This document shows, piece by piece, positions 11,054-22,927 of a stretch of 58,000 nt of DNA (position 1 is its first letter; every line of letters begins with the position of its first letter). A program made the translations under genes and the position numbers. The notes below the pieces were generated by a model, which saw only the letters and a list, made by a program, of their open reading frames with translations, made no database searches and was not told where the DNA came from. The DNA lies in assembly GCA_014529385.2 (NCBI GenBank), contig CM043958.1, forward strand, positions 119,347,018 through 119,405,017. The letters run 5' to 3'. Source of the stretch: Adiantum capillus-veneris (Eukaryota > Streptophyta > Polypodiopsida > Polypodiales > Pteridaceae).

Positions 11054-11079
11054 GTGTGTGTGTGTGTGTGTGTGTGTGT
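11054..11079. repeat. (GT)n microsatellite
   Basis: Uninterrupted GT dinucleotide run. Confidence 0.9.
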
Positions 11080-13239
11080 ATTAAACTTAATACATATAAA
11101 CAAAATAACATAATGTTCAAAAGACAAATGGCTTTAGATAACTAGACAAAGATTTGTACAGAAATGACTCAGTCTTGGATTCATTTTTGTACAACATAAT
11201 AAGAATGAAGCATCATTCCAATGATTTTATATAGAAGTAATAGAGTTGTTGAGATCGTCCCAGTTGAACCATGAGAGATCTTTAGAGTTGGATTGTAGCT
11301 CGCTAAACCTTTCTAAGTCAAGATAAAATTCTCACATGCATCCATGTAGACAAGTCAAGAGATATATTAGGCTTGGCTACGTACGTATGACAGGCTTCAA
11401 AGAACCTATCAGTTGTTATCCATGTCAAACTTAAAAATTAGTAGACTAGATACTATCATAAATAGTACTTTATAATAAATGTATTTAACAAATCTCAAGT
11501 AATTGCCACATTTTTTTAGTTAAACTAGCTCATGATTTGGTTGTCAAGAAACCTAGTAAGAAAAAACTATTAGAATCTAGATGATATCCATATTCAACAA
11601 ATTGGGGATGTAAAAGCAACATCCATAATGATTTTAGGATCAAGAACTAGCAATAGGCTAGTGCTATTTTTGAGAACTCAATCGTACAAGGATCAACAAA
11701 ACCAGCAAAATGCTAGTACCAGCTAGAGGACAAATAATCCAAGCCTATAAAGTAAGCCTAAGTGCTAGCCCTATATAGGTTTCAAAAAATCCAATTTCAT
11801 ATCATCAAAATAGTGAGAAAATTGTAGTGATATTTTAGCTATCATGCCGATAACAAATAAATCATCATGTAACTCTGTAGAAGAATATAAACGAGTGATC
11901 AGCATTTCTACCATCTTAGTAGAGTGATTAAGTTAGATAACACTCAAGTAGCCAAGGCAATTTCCAAGAAATTTATTCACAGTCATTGTGTCAATACACT
12001 AAAATTTTCTAAAGGAGACTTGAACAAAATATAGATACTCTTAAGTAGAAGCATTCCCAACATTCTCCAAAGTAGCAAGGGAAGTAAATTAATGAAGACC
12101 CAAGCACCTTTCCACCCTTTCTCTCTCTCTTTTGAAAATAAATAGATCCAGGTCTAAGTGAGGGAACATAGATCCCTCACCTACATATGTAAAGGTTGAA
12201 GGAAGATATGCAGAGTTGTAGCCCAATATCTTGCCATCTTTTAATGCATAGGGACAAATGTGTTGAGGGGGGGCCATTGAAGGGGCATTGAAGCCACCAT
12301 TACCCAACAAGGCAAGTCAACATTCTAGAAAGAGGAGCCCATGGAAGGGGCATTGAAGCCATGTACTCGATAAGGCAAAAGACCTCTCACAGTTTATCTG
12401 GAAGATAGGGGAAGCAAAGGGATGTGATTGTTATGTAGAAGAAAGGGGGGGAGAAGGGTTGCATATCATCACGACAAGGGTGGGGTACAGTAGTGAGAGG
12501 AGGCCAAAATCTTGCCAAGAAAGAGGCCAACTGGGAGCTTCCCAATAGTTTAGAGATAGTATTATATAGGGGACATTCCCACTCAACAAGAACCCTTTAG
12601 GAGTAAGAACATTAGGTAGGAGACCCATGAAAAAAATTCTAATGCTTTAAAGTCAAGGATACTACCGGTCCTAGAAGATCATTCCAATTAGAGGTAGGAA
12701 TTTCTAGGTAAAAACTCATGGTAATCCCTAACCAAACAATATAACCATCAACTTCAATATAACCAAGCATAGCATGATGCGGATACACCCATGAAGGCTA
12801 GTAAAAGATTAAAATTAATGGCATTCACCCATTGTTACATCCATCGAAGAAAACACCATATAAAATATCATGGTAAACATCCACAAGACACTATAATCAT
12901 CAACTGCTTTATGCATAGCAAAAGCCAGAAACTCCCCCTCCCATTAAGGGAGATGCATGGTAAAGACTCAAGGTAATCACCCACAAGGAAAAATAACTAG
13001 GAGTTAAATCAACAACTCAAGTGGAAATGTGTGTGTGTAGCTAGATGAAGCCATCATAGCTAGATGAAATAACCAAGACAGAGAGAGAGTGTGTGTGTGT
13101 GTGTGTGTTTTTCTCTTACGTGCTCCTTTTCAAAGTCTGGTCCCTCCATTGTGAGTGTTTCTTCCTCCAACTTATCCGTGGCATCATAGTAGTGATCCGA
13201 GAAGATATGTTGCTCCTCGATCATTTCAATAAAAACCAT

Positions 13240-13455
13240 CTAGATAGGAACTATGTCATAGCCTTCCTGATCACAAAAGTGTGTGGGTATGGATTCGTTA
13301 ATACACACATCCATATTGGCCAAAACCTGAGTCCACTCAAAGGGTTCAAATAGATGCTCAGAGAACGATTCAGGTATGTATTTCGCATCATTTACTTCTA
13401 TGTCTAGTATGCAACCTTCTCGTTGTAAACTGCCCGATTCAAAAGCCCACCACAT
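13240..13455 (-). pseudogene. RT-B region after protease
   Basis: A 71-codon frame, W-W-A-F-E-S-G and onward, lies where reverse transcriptase would begin in a complete element. It has no RT motif. It resembles nothing I know and may be the family's own C-terminal extension. Confidence 0.4.
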
Positions 13456-13599
13456 CCAAATTGGAGTGTCTTTATGTATTCATGATGGTAGCTTAGTTTT
13501 TATTGAGGTTGCCAAATCAAGCTCCTGGATTGAAGTCCACAAGACATCCTTGTAAGAATGATCCCTCATATTTACTTGATTAATTGATCTAGCTTGTTT

Positions 13600-13990
13600 C
13601 AGGTAAAGATTATCATTTTCCCAATCCTAGATGAATTGTATTTGTCTCATGAATGGTCTTCTTAGGATGATTTCATAGTTGAGTCTCTTTCCAAAATCTA
13701 CAATGGCAAAAATGTGTTGGTAGTCAATTCCACAAGAGCTGACTATCACATTTTCTAGTAAGCCCATCAATTTCTCAATGTGTCCATGTGCCAATTGCAA
13801 TTTAATTTGTGTTTTTTAACGGTTGGTTTTCCTCAGGCTTCTCGGACAAATTTTGTATGCCTACCCCACTTTCCAAAATAGCCATGGTTGTTACGTCATT
13901 GTATTGTATTGGAAGGGTTGTATTTCCTTCATTCCCTTCATAGTAGTCTCTTACTTTGTTCATGGACACGGACTTGAAAATTTTAGCTTG
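13600..13990 (-). pseudogene. RT-B aspartic protease
   Basis: The segment contains Y-Y-E-G-N-E-G-N-T-T-L-P-I upstream of A-I-L-E-S-G-V-G-I. This aligns with Y-F-E-G-D-E-S-N-A-T-L-P-I and G-I-L-D-G-G-V-G-V in RT-C. The catalytic D-S-G appears as E-S-G here, so the nucleophile Asp is lost. Further on, F-A-I-V-D-F-G followed by E-I-I-L-R-R-P-F-M-R is the usual retropepsin C-terminal signature with one Gly changed to Arg. A TAA and frame changes lie between the two halves. Confidence 0.72.
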
Positions 13991-14229
13991 TGTCTATTCA
14001 TTTTGTAACTCCATCAAGTTTTCTTGGGTTATCTCCTTTAAGCCCACCTTTTCCATAGTAGATTGTAAATCTCCCCATAGGCGTGTTTGTATCTTAAGTA
14101 ACTCATCCAGTATGACCATACATTGGATTGGAGTTGACATAATGGATTGCAAATTTGCCACATCCAAATTTTGCTTTGGTTTATTTAGTTTCTTCGTATT
14201 GTAGACCAATGGTTTCTCTTCATTTTCAC

Positions 14230-15131
14230 CTAGGTACAAAGGTAGTGTCCGCATGTTCCCGATAGTCCAGACTGCTTTGATCCCCAATCTCCATACAAAG
14301 ATTGTTCGTATAATTCCATGGGTGGTCTATCTAGCCATACTTCTTCAATTGGAGCCAATTTCAAAGTCAAACTCCCATCTTTTTCTTCCTTAACTCGTTC
14401 CCACAGGTGGCTTGGACAATCTTCCTTGACTATGGGCACTCCATCCCATCCCTCTTCACTGTCAAGAACTATCAGTTTAGGTGAAGGTGCATCAATGTCC
14501 ACTAGAGTTTTATTTGGCTCTTCATCCTCTTGCGTGTTAATATTGGTTTTTGTCATGATTTCTACTAATTTTTCTATGATTTTCCACTCAGGTTTTTGTT
14601 TCTCCAGCATGGATTCCCGGGGCATCCACTAGGAAATATGTAAGATAGCACATGCGAACAAAATAAGGGATTTATAATTAGGTACATTTATAGAAAAATG
14701 TACTTACATAAAGGGTTTTTAATTGAGAAAGTGGAAAATTTTCATACATAAGGGCTAGTTTGTTTACAAAAATGCATACATAAGGGGTACATATAATACT
14801 TGAAAATGTACAAATAAGGGATTATTTGAATAACTATTGTTTGCACTATATGCAATACATAGTGGACTCCGCGAGCATGGATTGCATGATTTGCACTAAG
14901 TTTTTGTATGCTTCTAATTTAGCGGCTTCCATATCAGGTGCTAGATAGTATTTCCATTTGGTTTCTAATGTCTGGCCTGCTTCCAATCCAACTTAGAAGG
15001 CTTCTAAGGCTGCTTGCATTGAGGTCCGGTTTGTAGATTTTGTCAACCAAAATAGATCCTGTTGATTTTGATTTTGATTCTTTAAAGTCCGATGACAACA
15101 TTGACATTTTTTTCTCTACCTTATTTAGCAC
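14230..15131 (-). pseudogene. RT-B linker between gag and protease
   Basis: Frames 15,131-14,934 and 14,625-14,230 are hydrophilic and Glu/Lys-rich and have no recognised domain. Between them lies a stop-filled AT-rich segment (about 14,640-14,860) with repeated ATAAGGG words. On the minus strand it ends in a splice-acceptor-like CCTAG just before coding resumes. It may be a short insertion or an intron-like segment; no proof is available. Confidence 0.45.
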
Positions 15132-15281
15132 TTTCTCTTCAACCTCCCTTTGTTGTTTCTGTCTCTTGAGTTTGTATCATTTGCGTTGTTCTTTTCTGGA
15201 GTTGTTGGACAATTTGCTGGGTATGTCTGATACACTTGTTTTTTAAAAACAATTCCCCTTAGCCTATTCCCTAGTCACTAC

Positions 15282-15533
15282 TCAAACCGGAACTGTGGGT
15301 TCCCCCTCTAACGGGCTACTTGCTACAACTTGAACTACATTTATGGAGGTCTTTCCTTTGCTGACTAGATTCCTAGGACAATCTTCAAAAAAATGACCAC
15401 CCTTGCAATCACACGCTCCACAAGATACCTTGATTTCTCTTGCATTCTTATCTGGCTCCAGACAGCCATTTTTCCAATAGTCATTTGCTCCACAGTTATG
15501 GAAATTCTTGGTTTTTGGTTTTATACCACTCAT
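15282..15533 (-). pseudogene. RT-B nucleocapsid-like segment with two zinc knuckles
   Basis: An 83-codon frame with two Cys/His clusters. The first, H-N-C-G-A-N-D-Y-W-K-N-G-C, has lost its first Cys (Phe) and its His (Tyr). The second, C-G-A-C-D-C-K-G-G-H-F-F-E-D-C, keeps a full CCHC set with slightly longer spacing. Such knuckles bind element RNA during packaging. Confidence 0.7.
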
Positions 15534-16078
15534 CCCCTACCCTCATTGCTACAGAACTTGTTTCAAGGTAAGGTGTAATGGGTATTAGAGCATGTTCATC
15601 CACCTATCCCTCAGGCAACATGTACTTGATTGGTACGGAATTCTTCCTCTGGTAGTGGTGACTACTTGCCTAATACTGGTTGTAGTCTCTCCATATTCAT
15701 GGGTGGTCTCTAAATTGGTGCCACGTTTGGTGGATCTATACATGGGTTGTCCTTGTGATCTCATTGGAACGTACTGGACATTTCCATCATATTTGGGTTT
15801 ATAATAGCACTCATTCGTCTCATGGTTTGTCCATTTTCCTTAAATGGCACGCCATTTCAATGGTCTGTGTTGTCCCATAGGTTGTCCCTGAGGCAAACCC
15901 TATCATGGCCCTCTCGTAGGCATCCTTTGCATGTTAGTCATCACGTTGTTCATGCACTTAAGCATGCCTTCTATAGCATTGACAGGAGCTTCCATAGTTA
16001 GTCCTACTTGTGGTTTACTCACTCTGTGCATCCTTAATAATGCTTTTCTCATTGAAAATCTCATTATTGTCTCCCAAA

Positions 16079-16986
16079 TCAAGGTTGCAATGCTTCCCAA
16101 GCAGTGTGTTTTTTGATGTACAAAATAGCATGCAACTCCTTGTTAAGTAATCCTTCCAGGAACAATGAGACAAGTCTCTTCTTGGTTAGGATTTCCAAAT
16201 CTAGAAATCTGTCAATATATTGTCGCATTCGACTCACACAATCTCTTATCATTTCTCCCTGTTTTTGTTTAAAGTTGTAGATTTGCGCCACTGTGCTTTG
16301 CTTGATTCCCATTTTTAAGCAAGCATCAACAATCTCATAGCCAAGGTCGGTAGATCGGTTATTGATCAAAGAGTTGTGGTCTATAACCAAGTGAAAGACT
16401 TGCCTTCTAAGGTCATTCCAAACCCCTCAAGCTGTGTGTGAAAGTCTATATTGTGTCCATCTCTCAGAACTTGTCTGAAGCTTGCTAAGTGGTCAAACGG
16501 ATCTCTTGACTCGCTGTATTTTTTGACCCATTTTTGGAAATCTGTTGATCTAACTCTACAGTTGTGTCATCCCTCACTCACTCTTCTTGCTGGTGTGTTT
16601 CTCATTAGGCCTTCAAATTAGCTGCTTGGTAGGTGTGACCCGTGTGGACCTCTTCTTGTCCTAGTGTCACTCATTCTTCCCCTGTTAAATGTGGTTTGTA
16701 CATCTCTATCATTGTTTCCATCATTGAGGTGACTACCTCTAGCAATGCTTCCTCTTCGATTGACCATGCTATCATAGGCATTTGGCCCCATGTTCAGTTC
16801 AGTTTCAAGCATTGTCCCCGCAATGACTTCTCGAATTGAGTGTCCCGGGTATTTGGTCTGCTCAATCTCCTTTGGAGTCATCATAACAAAAATTTTGTTA
16901 TAACAATCCCTAAAGAGGTGAGTGGGAAGCTCTGCTAAACCCTTCTCTTTTATCTTGAAAATATACACGAGTTTCAAGGGTGTCAA
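16079..16986 (-). pseudogene. RT-B gag core
   Basis: Frames at 16,986-16,618 and 16,390-16,079, plus a phase-shifted part between them, contain Retrotrans_gag-like features. These are D-P-F-D-H-L with a following helix near 16,500, then a Lys/Gln-rich helix, M-R-Q-Y-I-D-R-F, and R-L-V-S-L-F-L-E-G-L with hydrophobic spacing typical of the capsid region. The region is interrupted by several stops. Identification rests on the pattern and on neighbouring zinc knuckles. Confidence 0.6.
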
Positions 16987-17304
16987 CTACCCTAGTTTGG
17001 CATGAGCAGTCCAGATCAATTCTGTGACATTGTTGGCTTCCTAAAACTAGACTACAAGCCCTAGGGTTTTCTGTGGGTATACGCTTCATAGGTTTAGTGT
17101 CTATCACATCGTATCCCTCTAACTCTAGCACATGCAGTCCTTCCTTTACAGCCTGTTTGGAATTAGAGTGTCAGCTTCCAAGCCCCATTTGTCTACTGAA
17201 TCGGGATCTTGTATCTTGAGGTATTGCACTCCATTTTGATCCCATGTAGAAAGTATTTTGTTTATTCGCTCTAACCTCCTCTTCAAACTCAATCGTATGG
17301 TCAT

Positions 17305-17592
17305 CTACACTCTTATGAAAAATTCCTCGTTAGGATCCCAATAAATCAAGGCATCGTACTTGTTAGTCTTAAAGAAGGTCAAAGTATGCTTGAACTTGAG
17401 TGAGGTCCCAGTCCCTGATTGAATCAAAAAAGAAGATATCTCTGAAGTTGAGTCGAAGTAAGTGTTTGGCACCTCTTCCGCTATAGTCTCTAAAGGTCTC
17501 CCTTGGTTTACACTTTCTTCCGCGAACGCTTTACTCCTATTTTCTCCCAATGTGCCCAAATTTCCCAACACTCTACTAGATCTTGAGTTCAT
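17305..17592 (-). pseudogene. RT-B gag N-terminal segment
   Basis: A 95-codon frame beginning M-N-S-R-S-S-R-V-L. This resembles the M-H-L-R-S-G-P-V-L start of RT-C gag at 35,685 and lies downstream of the leader, so it is taken as the gag start. No structural domain is recognised in this piece. Confidence 0.55.
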
Positions 17593-18861
17593 ATATGGAC
17601 TTAAAAAACTTAATTGAATAGATACTTCAAACCTGGCAAAATACCTTTTGTTTCAGGCACAGTGTCTACGCTCTATTTCTAGCCCTTTTTCTACCAAGAC
17701 GTGATTTCTTGCACACCAACGCTTCAAAACGTATGTCATTCCACAAATTTTAATCTGAAGTCATAAAATATTTAACAATTCCTACCACTAATCATTGGAT
17801 ACACTCACTGTGCCACAAACTTTGTAATTATCTGCAAGCTATCTTAGGCACGCCAAAGATGGCTACACCTTACTGAGAGAGCAAATATAACTTTGATCAA
17901 TTGGATGGGGTCCTCATAGCCTGACAAAGATAACCTTCATGTCAAATCAACAGAATAACCCTTCTGGTGAAAAATTTATCTTTGGCGTGCCAAAGATAAA
18001 TTTTCCCTATTTCAAGATGTTTTTGCCCAATGTGACTTGCCTGGATTTCTATATGTGATTTCAAGCTTGTACAACGAGTTTCACAAAGTTTGGACTATCT
18101 TGGTGTTTTGCTACCCTTTTTGGTCCCATTGTAAAGTTTTTCAAATTTTTTGGTGTTTCTTGCCCTTGCATAGCTCCAAACTTGTTCAAACTTGCTCAAG
18201 AGCTGTATAAAGTTCCAATGAAGCTCTATCAATTGGAAATTTTGCAAAATTCACCCTCTAGTGGGAGATCTATTTTTAGCGTTCCAAAGATAAAGTTCTC
18301 CATAATTGTATTTTTTTTACATATTTGGTTTCACAGCTTGACTTCTCTCTTGATTTGAGGTTTACCCTTGCTCTGGTTTCAATGTTTGGTTCAAAAATTG
18401 CTTTACTTTCCGTCATTTCATCACAATTGGCAGTATTTTAACCAAATTTGGGCCGAACCAAGTTTTGAATGGTCCAAATGACACAAAAATTAATGGAAAT
18501 GGTCTAACCAAGTTGTTCTTTCACCTTGCAAGTTTAGTTTCCCAGTTTCAGTCCCAGTAAGCCCCTGCCTATCTTTGGTGTGTTTGATAATTTTTTCGAT
18601 TTTTTCTAGTGCACCTTAGATTATATGTAGTCCTGATTGTTTTCTACTTACCCTACTCAACTAATTCTTAGTCTCAAGGACCCTTCACCCAATCCTACCA
18701 ACTAATATAATGCTGTAGAGGTCCTTATCGAGTATCCCCACTCTCAAGCACCTCTCTCAGCAGTGATAAAGTCAAAAAGTGTTTAGCTCTAATTGAAAAT
18801 AGAGGAAGTAATGGAAATTTTAGTGAATGCTTTAGATTTTTCTCTAGTCTAGGTTGCCTCG
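17593..18861 (-). other. RT-B 5' leader with repeated palindromic motif
   Basis: Non-coding sequence between the primer-binding-site-like motif and gag. It contains a perfect 16-bp inverted repeat at 17,971-18,004 and related, decayed copies of the same ATCTTTGGCGTGCCAAAGAT core near 17,850, 18,275 and 18,570. Confidence 0.5.
17971..18004. repeat. Perfect 16-bp inverted repeat
   Basis: The left arm is AAAATTTATCTTTGGC (17,971-17,986), then a GT spacer, then the exact reverse complement (17,989-18,004). In RNA it would form a stable hairpin. Confidence 0.85.
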
Positions 18862-18879
18862 TCCCTAGCAACGACACAA
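18862..18879 (-). other. Degenerate tRNA-Asp primer-binding site of RT-B
   Basis: The plus strand reads TCCCTAGCAACGACACAA. This matches the intact tRNA-Asp 3' end copy of RT-C (36,417-36,434) at 13 of 18 positions, and four of the five differences are transitions. It is followed by AAA and then TG, as in RT-C where AAAA and TG follow. Position and spacing support a decayed primer-binding site. Confidence 0.6.
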
Positions 18880-18882
18880 AAA

Positions 18883-19470
18883 TGTCGGTGGGATGCCAAG
18901 CCTCACCATACCGATGCTAGCAAAGTGAGAACCATAAACATAAAATGTCAATCTGTGGGACCAGCTGACCTGACTAGTGCATGGAGGCTACAAGAGATAG
19001 CTAATCTCTCGAAAAACTCATGGCCAAGTGTTCTCTATCCTATCTTTCTCAAGCATTTGTCAGTTATTGAAAACTAGTCAGCACAACCACTTGTCTGTCA
19101 CATCACTTTTGAGATAGCTAGGCGTGTTCGAATGAACCCAAACTTGCGACACTAATTCAGTAGGTCATATTAGACGAGTTCAATCTCAAAAATGTTAGCT
19201 TTGACATCTGAACAAAATTGTACCTAAGATAAACAACATAAATTAGGTTTACTTTTTTGGTCCCCTAATCATCCTACAACATCTTTAGACCATGCTCTAT
19301 CCCCTTCTATGCGTAAAAGTTGATTTAGAATTCTTATTTGTGCGTTATGAGCCAAAATAGCTCGTAGATCAGCACAACTAAAAACACAAAAATGATGCAA
19401 GAAACTTACGTCAAACCGAAGAGCTTTCACCTGCGAGTCTGACGCACTTCACAGAATACCAATGTTGCAA
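18883..19470 (-). repeat. Candidate 5' LTR of RT-B
   Basis: The segment starts with TG on the plus strand 3 bp after the primer-binding-site-like motif and could run to a CA near 19,469-19,474. No second copy was found by eye below 13 kb, so the outer limit is not verified. Confidence 0.4.
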
Positions 19471-21210
19471 CCCACGAGGGAGAGAGAAGAGAAATTAGAT
19501 ACATGCAATGAACTTAACAATCGTACGCTCACTTTCATTATCCAAAACTTAAGTCAAAAGTTACAAAATTGGCTTCTATACCTTAGCCAAAGATTAAGGA
19601 ATGGATCCCTAGCTAGTTTGGTTTAATAATAATTACAAATTTGGAAGCCCCTGGCCCCTTTACACTCTTGGCACTCGATTGTGTTACAAACAAAGTTGGA
19701 CTTCTATGGGGTTTCTCATGAATAAATGAGGTTTTGATACAATAAGTGGGAATAAAAATGATGATGGCATTCTTTTGAGACTCCTATTAGCTGAGCAGCT
19801 AACAAGATTGTCGACTAGAACCAGGTTCACAACATGTACATAAAAGCATCCAATAGAATATATTAAGTGGGTCAAATATCCAACACCATGTACCTCCAAG
19901 CTAGCAATTAGCTGTCAAATCCTAGATTCGGTATGAATTTTGCCAGTATTTTGCATGTATTGCCTCCCATTTAAAAAAAAAAAACCAGTAGATCGTCATT
20001 TCAAGTAGACCAACATCTCAAGATTAGTCACTACATGTTTGAAGACATACATAAGGGGATACTACCAATCAACCCAATAAACCATATTCATGCCAACATC
20101 TTACCCATCGAAGTAAAAATACTATTTAGTGTAGGTATCTATTACAAGGCAGTTTCCTATATCGAGTTCTGCAATTGTATTACATCTTATGCCAGCCATT
20201 GATTTTTCATGTGAGTGTACATCCTCCATTCCCCAATCTAAACATTCTATCAAATTGCAAGAGATAATTTATTGTGTTTGCTCGGGATAAATAAACAATA
20301 AGGATATATGTATCCGGATTTTATATCCCAACCATATGTAGAGAATAGTTCATATATATGGATCCCATCGTATTGTAAAAGGTATACATACTATGTATGC
20401 AAACATGTCAATTCTCATAGCCAGTAGCACACAAAAATATATCAAATCCATCGAAGGTTCCAATACCAATTCAAGACATGTCAACCAACCTTTTTCTTTT
20501 GACATTCACCATCAACCTAAATCACCCATGTGAGACTAATGTAAAGTTTAAAATGATAAGGGAAAGACATAATGTGCAGTTGAAAAAGATAAGGGAAAGT
20601 AACCATCTTATCACATTTGTTTCAAAACGTTTAGCTTACCAAAGATTAAGCTATTGTAAATGAAAAATTGGGTACTGCATAGGTGCAATAGCACCTAGTT
20701 GAATGTTGAATTGTAGGCCAGGTAAATCGGCACCTAAACATACAACCTCACATACTAAAGATACAACCAACTTTTATAAGTCAAACGGCTTTATAAGTCG
20801 AGGGTAGGTAGATAGAACCCAGTTAAGTAAGGGCGCATAGTAGATGGGCTAGTAATGAGGAGAGAGGAATAGACGGGTTGCATGCGCATGGCAAAAGAGA
20901 GAAAAATTGCTCGAAGTGGTAAGTCTATAGAGATGTTTGTGAATTATGACATATGAGGCATTGAATTCATGAGATGTCCTTTCCCATGCACCGGTGGTTG
21001 GTGTGCATCTGCGACCACTTCCAACTCGTTCTCCGACTGGGTGTGTGGATCCATGGCTAAAACATGTGGAGTTGATCTTGATGATCAAGCAAGCAAAGGA
21101 TTCTCATATGGTTTGCAAGCGCGCAATTTTATAGGTGTGTGTGTGTATGAAATACACTATCTTACAGATATCGTGGGCCAGAGCAAGTGAAGAAGAGAAG
21201 TCAAGTAAAT
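19471..21210. other. Anonymous non-coding DNA
   Basis: No coding motif, terminal repeat or RNA gene recognised. Several 60-80 codon frames are present but show no family features. Confidence 0.5.
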
Positions 21211-21263
21211 GTGTGTGTGTGTTTGGGGGGGGGGGGGGGGGGGGAGAGAGACAGAGAGAGAAT
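21211..21263. repeat. (GT)n, G20 and GA tracts
   Basis: A GT run (21,211-21,222) is followed by 20 consecutive G bases (21,225-21,244) and then a GA/CA-rich tract. The G run could fold as a quadruplex. Confidence 0.9.
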
Positions 21264-21362
21264 CGACTATGAGCCTCACTTGCTTTAAAGAGAGCTTGTG
21301 AGGGTGGGTCAGGTCGTATAGAGATCTAGCCAAGTAAGGGTAAGAATAGATTCTCTTGTATA

Positions 21363-21365
<3 letters not shown>

Positions 21366-21417
<52 letters not shown>
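21366..21417. repeat. (GA)n microsatellite
   Basis: About 26 uninterrupted GA units. Confidence 0.95.
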
Positions 21418-21419
<2 letters not shown>

Positions 21420-21917
21420 ATAACTATGCATGGCATCTTTTGTATGGCTCCAATTTATGAGATGCTTCAAGTCTTTGAACTATTTTGGGATTCTTCCTAC
21501 AATGTTATAATATTCTATAACTTCTTAATTGACAATTAAAGTTTCCTAAACTCTCAACCTATCCACATGTTACCCTGCTCACCTTCCCCTACAGAGTGCC
21601 AACTAAAGAGGATGTTGCAACCCAACATATCTGCAAAGAGGGGTCACCCTGTGTGTGTCTCCTTGGACTAGGCGATGTGGCTCTGTGTGTGTGTGTGACC
21701 CCGGGGTCCGCCTCAAAAAGTGTAAGTGTATCATGTGAGTTGACCTAAAGGGGTTTTTAAATTTCAAAGAGATAGAGAATTAAATATATAGTAGGAGGTA
21801 AAAATGAAAAAGACGATGAAGTGTGTGTGTAGGGGGATTTTATAAATTCCTCTTGAATGCATGTGTTATAGATATTTTTAAAGTTGACTCCATAGGTGCA
21901 AGATGCACATGCAACCC

Positions 21918-21919
<2 letters not shown>

Positions 21920-21971
<52 letters not shown>
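21920..21971. repeat. (TC)n microsatellite
   Basis: A long uninterrupted TC run. Open frames across it on both strands are artefacts of the dinucleotide repeat. Confidence 0.95.
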
Positions 21972-21973
<2 letters not shown>

Positions 21974-22295
21974 GACACACCCACAGCCCAATCCCTCAAG
22001 ACCCTTCTCGCACCTGCCATTTGTTGTAGAAATGGACTTCATTTTGGTGATGTATCTGAACACATTGAATTTTTTCCCTTTAATGGCACATTTCCTCCCC
22101 ATTACAATGCACACCAAAAGTACTAAAATTGATTTGAACTTTTAGAGTGTTTTTTGACTACCTTATGTATTGTACCCACTTTTCTTCCTTGACTTGGTTT
22201 GAGACCGGCTAATCTAGACTCTCAACCGCTAAGTTGAGGGAAACTTTCTTCAAACAATATTAGCAAGGAGTCACCATGCTACATAGCTTAGATAA

Positions 22296-22322
22296 CACAC
22301 ACATACACACAAACACACACAC

Positions 22323-22410
<88 letters not shown>
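22296..22410. repeat. Compound CA, TA and GA microsatellite
   Basis: CA-rich sequence (22,296-22,322) passes into TA repeats (22,326-22,360) and then into GA repeats (to 22,410). Confidence 0.95.
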
Positions 22411-22411
<1 letters not shown>

Positions 22412-22759
22412 CATCGTCCTTAAAGGTCAGATTGACATATGGGACCAAATAAAACAAGTAGCATGCTTGAAGACTATAGATATAAGGGTGGCAACTAACA
22501 TATTGAATCCATGACATCTGGGAAAGAAAGAAATGTAGGCCTTGGTCCAAGCTAAAATGTGAGAGAAGCAAGTTTGATGCTAAGCACTCAAGGAGGTATG
22601 ATGCTCATTCTCTCGAATTTTCAAAGGACATAATGTGCATACAAAAAGACAATCTCCTACACTACCTCAATGCATGGTCTCACATTTAAGGGATTAGGAG
22701 CTAAGCCGAATGACGAATGGCTGATATGGTATACTATGTGTGTAAGGGAATAAGCTCAG

Positions 22760-22927
22760 GCATGTAAATGGTTTAATATAGTGTGCTCTCTCAAAGAAGA
22801 ACATGCTTTTGTAATTTGGGGAGAGACATCAATGGGTCAAGCATGTAAATGGCTAAATACATTCTGCTCTCTCAAAGTAGAACATGCTTTTGTAATTTAA
22901 GGAGAGAGGAAGAGAGATCAATGGCAA
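22760..22927. repeat. Tandem duplication, unit of 81-87 bp
   Basis: GCATGTAAATGG starts each unit at 22,760 and 22,841. Each unit also contains CTCTCTCAAAG and AGAACATGCTTTTGTAATTT. A third GCATG at 22,928 marks the end of unit two. Confidence 0.8.

Larger units (their letters stand above)
8951..13092. other. Long non-coding region
   Basis: No gene was recognised over about 4 kb. It contains a direct repeat at 9339-9474, a GT tract at 11,054-11,079 and loosely repeated sentences around 12,690-13,010 built on CATGGTAA and CCACAAG motifs. A 60-codon plus-strand frame at 9991-10173 is Pro/Glu-rich but has no family motif. Confidence 0.5.
13093..18882 (-). mobile_element. RT-B: gag-protease-only LTR element, internal region
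   Basis: On the minus strand, going down from 18,882, come a primer-binding-site-like motif, a leader of about 1.2 kb, a gag start (17,592), gag core (about 16,560-16,079), two zinc knuckles (15,533-15,282), protease (about 13,990-13,600) and a trailing region (to about 13,240). No reverse transcriptase, RNase H or integrase motif occurs in any frame. The protease shares diagnostic motifs with RT-C (28-37 kb), so both belong to one lineage lacking pol. All frames are heavily mutated. Confidence 0.75.

Noticed and set aside
14318-14632. 104-codon plus-strand Ser-rich frame
   Set aside because: Antisense to the Glu-rich RT-B linker frame; Ser-rich shadows are typical of such regions.
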